A DNA stretch of 64,000 nt from an uncultured Clostridia bacterium (GCA_947581825.1 CANPVP010000002.1:1-64000); one strand, 5' to 3'. Positions 18,944-27,323 are shown, counted from the stretch's first letter. Numbers and translations: made by a program. The notes: a model not told the origin generated them from the sequence alone.

Positions 18944-20030
18944 TGATTTAAAGAAAAAGATATACGAAGAAAATTTAGTAGAAGAATTGTTGAAAAAAAT
19001 TGGTATGCACCACATCAGAAGTCATAGCCAAGGCGAGTACATAACTTGTGGAATGCCTGATGGAGATAATCAAAATTCAACAGTAATATATAATGAAGAA
19101 AATTTGTCAGTTGTTGCATATACAAGAGAAAATAAGAAAATAACAGATATTATATCTTTAACTCAATATACTCAAAATTTGTCATTTGTAGAATCTTTAA
19201 AGTTTATTTGCAATGAATTAGACTTAGATAATGATATTGATTTATTTCCTATAAGAAAGATTCAACAGACCCCTGCTGAAAAATTCATAAAAAAGATAGA
19301 AAATAAATCTAATTTTCAAAATAATATTATAAAAGAAGATGTTAAAATTTATAGTCAAGATTATATAGAACAATATAGTCATTCTTGCTATGCCAATATT
19401 TCTAGTGATTTTGAAAAAGACAATATACCAGCAAGTACACAAAGATTATTTGATGTTATACCATATCTTGAAGAAGTTGGAATAGATTGGAAGACTACTT
19501 ATTACAATATATATGACCTTATTCCAATATATGATGAAATTGGTTGTATAGTAGGAATTAAAGCAAGAAGATATGGCTACAGTGCAGAAAAATTTGGAAA
19601 ATACTATTATTTATTGCCTTGTGAAAAATCAGCTCAACTTTATAGTCTTTTTTATACAAAAGAACCAATAAACAGTAAAAAGGAAGTTATTATTTGTGAA
19701 GCAGAAAAAGGGGTAATGCAATTATGGAATTATGGATTTAAAAATTCTGTAGCTGTAAGCGGTCATAAAATTTCTCAACAACAAATAGAAAAAATTGTAA
19801 AACTTGAAGTAGATAAAGTAATAATTGCTTTTGATGAAGATGTGGAAGAAACTACTTTATATAATGAATACCAAAAATTAAAATATTTAGTTAAAGAAGT
19901 TGTATGTATTATTGACAAACAACATATTTTAAATTCAAAAGAAAGTCCGATGGACAATCCTGAAAAATGGAAAAAGCTATATAAAGAATGTCAATTCATT
20001 CCAAAAGTTTGGAGTGATGACGAATGTTAA
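18927..20030 (+). CDS. TOPRIM-domain DNA primase-like protein
   Basis: A 367-residue protein. The N-terminus (residues about 16-60, with HHIRSHSQGEYITCGMPDGD) resembles the template-binding zinc-finger region of DnaG-type primases, though the CHC2 ligands are not all present. A TOPRIM domain covers about residues 250-335: EVIICEAEKGVMQLW carries the acidic residue and VIIAFDEDVEE the DxD-like pair. It would prime replication of the excised element together with the helicase encoded next, whose start overlaps its stop by seven bases. Confidence 0.75.
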   Translation: MMIKASDLKKKIYEENLVEELLKKIGMHHIRSHSQGEYITCGMPDGDNQNSTVIYNEENLSVVAYTRENKKITDIISLTQYTQNLSFVESLKFICNELDLDNDIDLFPIRKIQQTPAEKFIKKIENKSNFQNNIIKEDVKIYSQDYIEQYSHSCYANISSDFEKDNIPASTQRLFDVIPYLEEVGIDWKTTYYNIYDLIPIYDEIGCIVGIKARRYGYSAEKFGKYYYLLPCEKSAQLYSLFYTKEPINSKKEVIICEAEKGVMQLWNYGFKNSVAVSGHKISQQQIEKIVKLEVDKVIIAFDEDVEETTLYNEYQKLKYLVKEVVCIIDKQHILNSKESPMDNPEKWKKLYKECQFIPKVWSDDEC

Positions 20031-22627
20031 TAGATTTTAAAATAAATATGTTGTTAGAAAATAAAAGACAGTCTATTATCTATTCTTTATCAAAAGAAGA
20101 AAGCTATTCTTTAATAGATTGTTTAGATATAGACTTCCTTAATATACCGCCAAAAACAGAACTAGTAACTTTAACTTTAGACATATTGTTTGAAGAAAAA
20201 GAAATAGTAAAAAGTATTATACAAATATTGTCAGATATGTTTCCATCTACACTTTTAAATTTCAAGTCAAAATTAAAAAATAAAGGAAATATAATTGACA
20301 AATACATTGATAGACATAAGATTGCTTATATCAATAATAAAAATGATGTTATTATAGAACTAGACAAAATATTTATGATTTTTTATATATTAATGAATAT
20401 TAAAGACAGTTCTAATTTGAATAGAAATATACTTAGAAAAATGGGGAAAATAGGTCTTGTAACAATAAATTGCATTCCACTTGTAAAAACAGTAAACTTA
20501 ACAATTCCACAATTATTAGATGTAAGAAAAAATGCAGTTTTTAGAGGAAAAATAAAAGATAATTTTTTTATTTTGGAGGCAGACAAATTGAAAAAGGAAA
20601 AATGGAAGAATGACAACACCGATTACTATATATATTTATATAGAAAGAGTGTGGATTTCGTCCAAAATGAAAAAAAAGTTTTTTATGTAATTATAAAACC
20701 AAAAATTAAAGAAATTGATAATAATATTTTAATAGATTATAGAGAGTCTGCGGTAAATCATAAAAACTTATTAAGATGTCAATTATTTAAAGAGATATGC
20801 GAAAATACAAGACCTTTTAGATGGAAAGAAGTTTTAGGAATATTAAGTAACTTGAAGAATATTAAAATAAAATTTGAAAACAATAGTATGTTAGCAGTTT
20901 CATATATAGTTGAACATATCCCTATATATATGAAAAGACTAGTTAGTATTGTTACAAAGTTTATTAGAGCAAATAATTCTTGTAAACAAGAATGTAACGA
21001 ATTTTGTCCATATTCAAAAACTTGTCATCACACAAAAACTATGTTAGATACTGTATATATTAAGAAAGATAAGATAGTAAAATTAGATAAAGCAGAAAAT
21101 TATGTTACACTTAAAGAAGCAAGAGAAGATTTAGGTAAAAAAGCAGAAAGTTTATATAATAAACTTGTAAGTGGAAAAATAGAGATAGGATTATTAACAG
21201 CACAACAAGGATTAGGAAAAACTGAAAAGGTAATTGAATTAATTAATACAACTATTAAAAATGGAAAAGGTTGTATATATGCAGTACCATATAGAAAAAC
21301 AATAGAGAACTTCAAGCAACGACTTGAAGAAAAAGGATTTTCAAATTATTTAATAACCCCAGTCTTAGAAAATTTGACAGATAAAAAAATCAATAAAGAA
21401 GTTGAATATTTACAAGAAGTCGGAGCATATACTAAATTGAAAATATATCTAAGTAAGCAACTAAATAAAGATAACTTAAAAAAAGAAGATAAAGAGAAAA
21501 TTGAAGAATATCTAAAAATCAATGAAGATATAAAAAAATATGATGGTCTAATTATTACAACTCATAAAAGATTTCCCTTTTTTTCAGAAAAAGTATATGA
21601 AAATAAAATAGCTTTTATAGATGAAGATATTTTTGATTCAGATTTTGTTAGTGTAACTACAATGCCATTACAAAAAATCGAAGATGTTATTGACGGCTCA
21701 CTCATATTAAAACAAAATGGTTATGAAAAACTAGATATAGTAAAAAAAATTAAAAATAATATGGTTACACCGATATTCTCAATGTCTTTTGATTCTACGT
21801 TAAAAAAATTAATAGAAGATGATTTAATGACAATGAGAAATAATCCTATAAATATTTTTGATTTTTACAGTTGCATTGCAGTAAAGAAATATTATGATGG
21901 TTATAAATATAAAGTGAAATGCTTTAATTTTAGAGAATTGCTACCTATTCCAACTTTAATTACATCAGCCACAGCAGAAGAAGAATTTTATCATCTTTAT
22001 TTTGGAAATAGTATAAGAATAAAGAAAGTAAAAAAGGCAAAATATGAGGGGAGAATTAAGCTATGGGATTCTCATACATACAGTCAACAGTTTTTAAGTA
22101 ATGATGAAAACTTAAAATATATTGAAGAGTTAATTGAAATATGTAGAATGTATAATATGAATTTGATAACTTTTAAAGACTTTATAGAAAAAAATCAATC
22201 TGTGCTAATTGAGGGAGAAGAAACAACTTCTATGCCTAAACTATTAGATGGTATAAGCTGTTATAATTTTTTTTCTATTCTAGGACTAGATACTCTAAAA
22301 GACAAAAATTTAGCAGTAATAGGTAAACCTTTAAAAGATGAAGACATATTTTACTTTTTAGCATATTTGGTGTATAAAAAAATATATCAAGAAACTACTT
22401 TTGAAGAACAAAGATGTAAAATACAAATAGTTGAAGATAAAGGATTTTTATTTAACTTATACACTTACAATGATAAAATATTAAGAAAAATTCAAATGTG
22501 GAGCATTTCTTCAAATGAAGAACAGTACACAGGTCGTGCTAGAGTAATAAGTCAAGAAGATAGAACTGTATATTTAGCAAGTGGCTATCCTGTAGAACAA
22601 ATGGAAATAGAAGATGAAGAAGAATAA
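20024..22627 (+). CDS. Large superfamily-2-type helicase of the element
   Basis: An 867-residue protein. A cysteine cluster (CKQECNEFCPYSKTC, residues about 322-336) suggests a zinc or Fe-S site ahead of the motor. Helicase motifs follow: Walker A variant QQGLGKTE (about 396-403), Walker B FIDED (about 529), motif III-like LITSATAE (about 644) and motif VI-like EQYTGRARV (about 829-837). The N-terminal 300 residues match nothing I recognise. Position after the primase gene implies a primase/helicase pair for autonomous replication. All three CGG triplets (20751, 21421, 21694) are out of frame. Confidence 0.75.
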   Translation: MLIDFKINMLLENKRQSIIYSLSKEESYSLIDCLDIDFLNIPPKTELVTLTLDILFEEKEIVKSIIQILSDMFPSTLLNFKSKLKNKGNIIDKYIDRHKIAYINNKNDVIIELDKIFMIFYILMNIKDSSNLNRNILRKMGKIGLVTINCIPLVKTVNLTIPQLLDVRKNAVFRGKIKDNFFILEADKLKKEKWKNDNTDYYIYLYRKSVDFVQNEKKVFYVIIKPKIKEIDNNILIDYRESAVNHKNLLRCQLFKEICENTRPFRWKEVLGILSNLKNIKIKFENNSMLAVSYIVEHIPIYMKRLVSIVTKFIRANNSCKQECNEFCPYSKTCHHTKTMLDTVYIKKDKIVKLDKAENYVTLKEAREDLGKKAESLYNKLVSGKIEIGLLTAQQGLGKTEKVIELINTTIKNGKGCIYAVPYRKTIENFKQRLEEKGFSNYLITPVLENLTDKKINKEVEYLQEVGAYTKLKIYLSKQLNKDNLKKEDKEKIEEYLKINEDIKKYDGLIITTHKRFPFFSEKVYENKIAFIDEDIFDSDFVSVTTMPLQKIEDVIDGSLILKQNGYEKLDIVKKIKNNMVTPIFSMSFDSTLKKLIEDDLMTMRNNPINIFDFYSCIAVKKYYDGYKYKVKCFNFRELLPIPTLITSATAEEEFYHLYFGNSIRIKKVKKAKYEGRIKLWDSHTYSQQFLSNDENLKYIEELIEICRMYNMNLITFKDFIEKNQSVLIEGEETTSMPKLLDGISCYNFFSILGLDTLKDKNLAVIGKPLKDEDIFYFLAYLVYKKIYQETTFEEQRCKIQIVEDKGFLFNLYTYNDKILRKIQMWSISSNEEQYTGRARVISQEDRTVYLASGYPVEQMEIEDEEE

Positions 22628-22631
22628 AATA

Positions 22632-22668
22632 AAAATGGCTTATTATATAAGTCATTTTATTTTTTTCT
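22632..22668 (+). terminator. Terminator of the replication operon
   Basis: AAAATGGCTTA and the imperfect complement AAGTCATTTT flank the loop TTATAT; a T-run (ATTTTTTTCT) follows. Confidence 0.8.
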
Positions 22669-23099
22669 AAAGTTGTAGTATCTCCAATTTATGAACTCAA
22701 ATTTTAAAATTTTATTTTCTAAAAAAGCTGGTGTAAGTAAAAACGACATCAGCTTTTAAATTAATAATTTATTCTAATATTGTCATTTGAAATGACGGTA
22801 TTCTAAAAATTCAACAAAACAATGAAGAATGTTATGCTCGTCGGAATATATATTACCTAACACAAAAATTTAAAATTTGACATCTTCTAGGAGTGTACCA
22901 CCCCAAAATACAAAAAGCCTCTATTTTTGAGGCTTTTAACGAAATTATCTAAGAAATATTATATAAAAAATCACTTATAAACATTGATATATAAGCATTT
23001 TTACTTAACACATTTTTTTAAATATAATATTGTCTAGGAGATAACTAGCAACGCACAACATTTAATTTTCATTTTTGCATTAAAGTATAAAATAGGGGG
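22669..23099. other. Non-coding spacer between convergent replication operon and methyltransferase
   Basis: No gene is visible. It holds several hairpins: AAAAAAGCTGGTGT...ACATCAGCTTTT near 22722-22760, GTCATTTGAAATGAC near 22782-22796, and AAAAGCCTC/GAGGCTTTT at about 22914-22939, the last a good bidirectional terminator for the methyltransferase transcript. The density of stems could also mark a replication origin, but I see no iterated direct repeats. Confidence 0.5.
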
Positions 23100-23871
23100 C
23101 TATATAACTTCTTTTATTCTTTCTATCATTCTATCATAAAATTTTTTATCAATTTCGACTGCTATACATCTTCTATTGTTTTTTATACAGCTTAACGGAC
23201 AACTACCGCTTCCACAAAATAAATCTAATACAATTTCGTTTTCTTTACTACTCTGTAAAATAAATCTACTAAATAACTCAATCGGTTTCTCGGTAGGGTG
23301 GGCTCTATGTCCAATTTTGTTTGGTATATCAGTTATTACATTGCTTTCACCTAATTTATTGATTGGAACAGATTTGCCCTTTCTAAGTTGCATAATCATT
23401 TCATAAGCACCGCATATACGAACAATTGCTACTGGTCTTATTTCCTTTTAACCATATTATTGTATTACAATGTATAAAGCCGACTTTTTTTCGCGACTTG
23501 TAACATTTTGTCGTAGTTTTTGTAATTACTCATCAAATAGCAATGTCCACCGCTCCTTTAATACTCTATATAAAGGTGGTAACCACTCATCAAATTTAAT
23601 ATCATTATAAGAAAATAATTTTCCGCTTCTGATATTTTTTATTGTTTCTTCATCATTATTTTTTATATCAAATATACCTCCGACAATATTTCTTTCCTTG
23701 TTTTTGTTTTCCTCCACCTCTGCGACTTATTTTATAAGGAGGGTCGCTTATTACCATATCTATTGAATTGTTTGGAATTGCCTCCAGCACTTCTAAACTA
23801 TCTCTATTAAACAACATCAAATTTTCTGTTTCATAATCCGCTTTTATATCTTTATCAATAAAAAAATCCAT
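23100..23871 (-). CDS. DNA adenine/cytosine-N4 methyltransferase read through four +1 CGG sites
   Basis: Read conventionally this is five fragments. With the C of each in-frame CGG skipped it gives one continuous 255-residue Dam/M.HinfI-type methyltransferase. The sites are 23682-23680, 23552-23550, 23482-23480 and 23412-23410. Motif IV DPPY lies near residue 44, then the restored GGIFD, RVLKEGGHCYLMSNY and GFIHCNTIIW blocks. The target-region HRAHPTEKP and AdoMet motif LDLFCGSGS are in the C-terminal part. After each shift the frame stays open up to the next CGG. A consensus promoter (23967-23995) and a good AAGGAG site argue for expression. Specificity is unknown; it may protect the element from restriction. 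Confidence 0.82.
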
Positions 23872-23966
23872 TTTAGATTCAGCTCCTTAAAAAAGGTTGC
23901 CTTGTCTAAAATGATGCAACTTCTTTTATATTATATATAGATAAATTTATCATCTATCTATATATA

Positions 23967-23995
23967 ATTATACCACACATTTGTTTGATTGTCAA
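23967..23995 (-). promoter_or_regulatory. Consensus promoter of the methyltransferase gene
   Basis: On the minus strand TTGACA (23995-23990), a 17-base spacer and TATAAT (23972-23967). It is a perfect consensus and fires about 90 bases upstream of ATG 23871. The start region contains an inverted repeat (TATATATAGATA / TATCTATATATA, about 23934-23967), a possible operator. Confidence 0.85.
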
Positions 23996-24084
23996 GTTAA
24001 ATAGAAAATCTTGAAAGCCTCTCTGTGCCTCACTTATAAAGAAAATATTTTTTGAAAATTTATGAACTTTTTTTCAAAAAGTGA

Positions 24085-24114
24085 TTCACATAGTTCGTAA
24101 AATATGGTATAATT
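24085..24114 (+). promoter_or_regulatory. Promoter of the accessory operon 24389-27605
   Basis: TTCACA (24085-24090), a 17-base spacer and TATAAT (24108/24109-24114). It is divergent from the methyltransferase promoter, about 90 bases away. Transcription would start near 24120, at the base of the first leader hairpin. Confidence 0.7.
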
Positions 24115-24117
24115 ATA

Positions 24118-24388
24118 TTAGTCAAAAGCTAGAGCGAGAAGCACTTCCGAATCTTTTGACTAATATATAAAAAGGAGTGATGAAAGTTGATTGTAAGAAT
24201 AAAAAAAGAACATATAAACTTATAGAAAACTTGGCGGTTATCAAAGTTTATATGTTCGTCCCCTTTACAAATAAAGGTTATAAATATAATACCATAAAAA
24301 CCTCTATTTGTAAAGTGAAGAAAAGTTTTTTAGCAAATTTCAAAATGCTAAAAATCAAAAATTTATTTTATGAGTGGAGGTTTTTATT
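24118..24388 (+). promoter_or_regulatory. Highly structured 270-base leader RNA
   Basis: Successive perfect inverted repeats are TTAGTCAAAAG/CTTTTGACTAA (24118-24128, 24153-24163), GAACATATAAACTT/AAGTTTATATGTTC (24208-24221, 24244-24257), CTTTACAAATA/TATTTGTAAAG (near 24263 and 24305) and TTTTAGCA/TGCTAAAA. A long-range stem AAAAACCTC (24296-24304)/GAGGTTTTT (24377-24385) captures the Shine-Dalgarno of the next gene. A 73-codon frame at 24177 runs through these stems and I do not accept it as a gene. The organisation suggests attenuation or a folded regulatory RNA. Confidence 0.6.
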
Positions 24389-24928
24389 ATGTTATTAGAA
24401 GAAATAAAACAAAGTTGTAAAGTTGTTACAAATGAAGAAAAACAAGGCGAAGAACTTTATTTTCAAAGCAAACCTGATTATGAAGTTATAAAAACATTAA
24501 AAAATAATGGCTATAGATGGCACAAAGTAAAAAAATGTTGGTATAGAAAATTAAACTATACAGGAAATAACAAAAAAGAAGTTAAAAACTATTTAGGAGT
24601 AAAAATTGACGATATATTCAGTTTTTCGTGGGGTTACGAACAAACAAACGTAAATTATTTTCAAGTTGTAGCTTTAAAAGGAACAAAACAAGTAATTATT
24701 AGAGAAATATCATACGAAACAGCAGAAACAACAGGACTTGACAGTTACAAAGTAAGACCTTGCAAAGATGTATTTTTGAAAGATAGTCAATTTATAAAAA
24801 ATAACGAAATTGGAGCAGTCAAACAAGTTAAGGGATTGAAAAATGGAACAATATATATAAATATTGAAAGTTTTGGATTTTGCCGATTATGGAATGGTCA
24901 AAATGATGTGATGACTTGTTATTATTAA
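24389..24928 (+). CDS. Element-encoded protein of unknown function (FQSKPDYEV/SWGYEQTN family)
   Basis: A 179-residue protein from ATG 24389, eight bases after GGAGG. The N-terminus (FQSKPDYEVIKTLKNNGYRW, then KKCWYRK) resembles a short domain frequent in plasmid and conjugative-element proteins. The second half (FSFSWGYEQTNVNYFQVV) recalls small uncharacterised proteins of clostridial mobile elements. No catalytic residues recognised. Translation is probably controlled by the long-range stem in its leader. It heads a run of short accessory genes. Confidence 0.65.
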   Translation: MLLEEIKQSCKVVTNEEKQGEELYFQSKPDYEVIKTLKNNGYRWHKVKKCWYRKLNYTGNNKKEVKNYLGVKIDDIFSFSWGYEQTNVNYFQVVALKGTKQVIIREISYETAETTGLDSYKVRPCKDVFLKDSQFIKNNEIGAVKQVKGLKNGTIYINIESFGFCRLWNGQNDVMTCYY

Positions 24929-24998
24929 AATTTGTGGAGGTTATGCAATGTAAATCGTTGTATAACTTCCTAAAAATAAAAAAAATGGAGGATTAAAA

Positions 24999-25286
24999 AT
25001 GATAAAAAATAAAAATCAATTAAAAATTAGATTAAAAGAAAAAAAAGATAGTTTAATATTTGAAACAATCAGAAATGATGTAAAACCTGAAAGAATAGGA
25101 ACACAAAGGAAAGCTAATAAAGTACAAACAAATGCTTTTACATTGCTAACTGCTAAAGAAAATGGAGAAGTTGTAGATAGCTGGATTTATTATAATAGCA
25201 ATATACAAATAAAAGATAATATAATGAGTTATTTTGATAATAAAGGCAATCCGTTTATTCAAATTAAAATAATAGAAGTTGCATAA
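24999..25286 (+). CDS. Small element protein, unknown
   Basis: A 95-residue basic protein after ATGGAGGATT. It contains RKANKVQTNAFTLLTAKENG and SWIYYNSNIQIKDN, a pattern I associate with uncharacterised plasmid proteins, but no function follows. An imperfect hairpin (GGAGGTTAT...ATAACTTCC, 24935-24970) precedes it. Confidence 0.6.
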   Translation: MIKNKNQLKIRLKEKKDSLIFETIRNDVKPERIGTQRKANKVQTNAFTLLTAKENGEVVDSWIYYNSNIQIKDNIMSYFDNKGNPFIQIKIIEVA

Positions 25287-25309
25287 ATAAAAATGGAGGA
25301 TTAAAAATT

Positions 25310-25531
25310 ATGGAATTAGTTATATATTTTAAAAGTTTAGTTGATAACGGAAATAAAGGGTATTTTAAAAGATTTAGAAAGATTGGATTTTCAAGTTGTT
25401 ATACTCTTGACGGTGCTAAAAAATTCAATAATAAAAGAAAAATAAGAGAGGTTCTAAACAAATTAAAAGAAAAAGAAGGTAAATATTATAATTTTAAAAT
25501 TTTGGAGGTGTTATCTAATGGAAAAAATTAA
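25310..25531 (+). CDS. Small element protein, unknown
   Basis: A 73-residue, Lys-rich protein after the same ATGGAGGATTAAAAAT leader as its upstream neighbour. It may fold as a small alpha/beta domain (MELVIYFKSLVDNG, FSSCYTLDGAKKF). It overlaps the next small gene by 14 bases. Two CGG triplets (25348, 25411) are out of frame. Confidence 0.55.
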   Translation: MELVIYFKSLVDNGNKGYFKRFRKIGFSSCYTLDGAKKFNNKRKIREVLNKLKEKEGKYYNFKILEVLSNGKN

Positions 25532-25676
25532 AAAATCTGAATGGAAAGCATTACATAAAGATTATAAAGAGATTATAAATGGACAAAGATATATTTTAAA
25601 ATTGGTAAATGGTGCAACTTGTCTTGTTCCTGTAAAAGTTATAGATGATAAGGAGGAATTTAGAAATGGAAAATAA
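25518..25676 (+). CDS. 52-residue protein coupled to the bS6-like gene
   Basis: ATG 25518 follows GGAGGTGTTATCTA. The product contains SEWKALHKDYKEIINGQRYI and GATCLVPVKV, plausibly a small beta-rich fold, of unknown function. The gene overlaps its neighbours on both sides, which supports it being real within this compact operon. Confidence 0.55.
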   Translation: MEKIKKSEWKALHKDYKEIINGQRYILKLVNGATCLVPVKVIDDKEEFRNGK

Positions 25677-25950
25677 ATATGAAAGTGTGATTATTATAAG
25701 AGGAGATTTAAAAGATGAAGAATATAAAAAGGCATTTAATGAAATTATTGATAAGATTAAAAATTTAATTGATATTGAAAAGATTGAAGAAGTAGGTTTG
25801 CGAAATTTAGCATATCAAGTAAGAAATAATAAAACTGGTTATTATGTAGTAATATATTATAAAGCAACAAGTCAAGCTATATCAGAAATAGAAAGATTTT
25901 TTAGAATAAAAGATGAAATATTAAAATTTTTAACAGTAAAGAAAGATTAA
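25666..25950 (+). CDS. Ribosomal protein bS6 paralogue carried by the element
   Basis: A 94-residue protein starting at ATG 25666 after AAGGAGG; an in-frame ATG at 25645 lies further upstream without such a site. It matches bS6 along its length: ENKYESVIIIRGDL, the GLRNLAYQVRNNKTGYYVV core strand and a C-terminal IERFFRIKDEILKFLTVK. Chromosomal rpsF normally sits with ssb and rpsR; here it is among small accessory genes, so it is a second copy. bS6 binds bS18 on the 30S platform. It could replace or compete with the host protein, or be repurposed for RNA binding; the sequence does not decide. Confidence 0.8.
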   Translation: MENKYESVIIIRGDLKDEEYKKAFNEIIDKIKNLIDIEKIEEVGLRNLAYQVRNNKTGYYVVIYYKATSQAISEIERFFRIKDEILKFLTVKKD

Positions 25951-26233
25951 AATAATGAGAAATGACTTCATTTCTCAAAAGTCCAAAATGGACGAAATCA
26001 GAATACTATCTATATAATATATATTATAGAGAAGGTGTCTATTTCTTCCATTTTGGAAAAATTTATATATCATATATAAAAAAATTATTTAAAAGAAATT
26101 TAGCTGGTCATAATGTTAATTATGTTGAGGTTATAACCTCAAAATATAAAAAATCATATACTGAGTTAAACATAATTACATATAAAATACTAAAAAAAGA
26201 GTTAAACATAATTTTCGGAATGGGGGTTTTGAA
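25951..26233 (+). other. Hairpin-rich region before recombinase 2
   Basis: GAGAAATG/CATTTCTC form a hairpin at the start. TCCAAAATGG and CCATTTTGGA are inverted about 60 bases apart, and GAGGTTATAACCTC is a perfect palindrome. GAGTTAAACATAATT is repeated twice near 26163 and 26200. A 92-codon frame (25962-26240) spans it but is low-complexity and shaped by the repeats; I treat it as unlikely. These elements may be binding sites for recombinase 2 or its regulators. Confidence 0.45.
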
Positions 26234-27086
26234 ATGTTAGAATTTAAAAATTATCTATTAGAGCAAAATAAATCAAAAAATACAATAGAAAATTACATCA
26301 GAAATATAGAAAGTTTTAAAAAGTGGTATTATGAAACAACTGGAGGCGAATTTAAAAAGTTATACAGACCGAATGTATTAGATTTTAAGTCGTATTTACG
26401 AAATATTAAAAAAACTAGAAAAGGACAACCTCTAAAAGCAGAATCAATAAATGCAAATTTATCAGCACTTGCAAAATATAACGAATTTCTAGTATATAAA
26501 GGAATTCAAACAGACGTTGTTATTACTGATAAGGACTTTTTAAAAGTACAACATCAACGAATAAATCCGTGTACTATTGATAAATCTGACGTTGAAGAAT
26601 TTAGACAAAAGATATTAGAAAATGAAAGTAAAAGAGATTATGCTATTGTGACACTTTTAGCTTTTGCAGGATTAAGAATAAGTGAATGTTTAAATATTAA
26701 GATGAATGATTTTGATTTAGATAGTAGAGAAATAATTATTAGAAATGGAAAACGGAGATAAACAAAGAACAGTTTATATGAATGATAAAATTGTTAATTC
26801 TATTAAGGAATATTTGTTGAAAGAGCGTAAAAGTAATAGTCAATATTTATTTGTTAGTAGACAGAGCGACAAAGTGTGTAGAAGTAGAATAAATCAATTA
26901 TTTAGTAAATATTCAAGTGTTATACACCCTCACTTGTTAAGACATTTTGCTTTCACTAATATGGCAAGTAATGGCTTTTCAATTACAGAAATAGCAATGT
27001 TAGGAGGTCATTCGTCTACAAAAACTACTGAAATCTATATAAATCCATCACAAAAGGAAATTAAAGAAAAATTAAATTTATTATAA
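26234..27086 (+). CDS. Tyrosine recombinase 2 (XerC/D-like), read through one +1 CGG site
   Basis: With the C of in-frame CGG 26753-26755 skipped, a single 283-residue recombinase results; read conventionally it stops two codons later at TAA. The SAM-like N-terminal domain (residues 1-85) is followed by Arg in AGLRISECL, then the restored segment NGK-GDKQRTVYM. The catalytic HPHLLRHF, GGHSS and Tyr in TEIYINPS lie after the shift. Translation without recoding would remove His, the second Arg and Tyr, so activity depends entirely on the shift. ATG 26234 follows GGGGGTTTTGAA. Confidence 0.85.
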
Positions 27087-27136
27087 GCTATTCGGAAATA
27101 CCGAAAAGCAAAATTAAATGAGGAGGAATTAAAAAA

Positions 27137-27319
27137 ATGAAAAATTTAAAAATTAAAAATAAGGTCGGCAGACCTTCCATATATTCTAGGTTAGATAAAA
27201 ATTTATTAAAATCAGAAATTGATAAATACTTAAATAAAGAACAAAATGGAGTTACTACATATACAAACCTTAAGATTGGTAAAACAAGTTTTTATTCTAT
27301 TTTAAAGAATTGGAGGTAA
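27137..27319 (+). CDS. Small helix-turn-helix protein (resolvase C-terminus-like)
   Basis: A 60-residue basic protein after AGGAGG. It resembles the C-terminal DNA-binding segment of serine recombinases or small HTH regulators: KNKVGRPSIYSRLD followed by TYTNLKIGKTSFYSILKNW. An upstream hairpin TTCGGAAATACCGAA (27091-27105) separates it from recombinase 2. It could be an excisionase-like or regulatory factor, which is an inference from size and position. Confidence 0.6.
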   Translation: MKNLKIKNKVGRPSIYSRLDKNLLKSEIDKYLNKEQNGVTTYTNLKIGKTSFYSILKNWR

Positions 27320-27323
27320 ATTT

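Noticed and set aside
23100..23871. Methyltransferase as a decayed pseudogene
   Set aside because: Four indels of the same kind at the same codon, conserved protein sequence between them, a consensus promoter and the same pattern in housekeeping genes make random decay unlikely.
24177..24398. 73-codon frame in the structured leader
   Set aside because: It consists of the arms of several perfect inverted repeats, overlaps the start of the next gene and has no protein-like pattern.
25962..26240. 92-codon frame before recombinase 2
   Set aside because: Its composition follows the hairpins and direct repeats, it lacks a ribosome site and overlaps the recombinase start.
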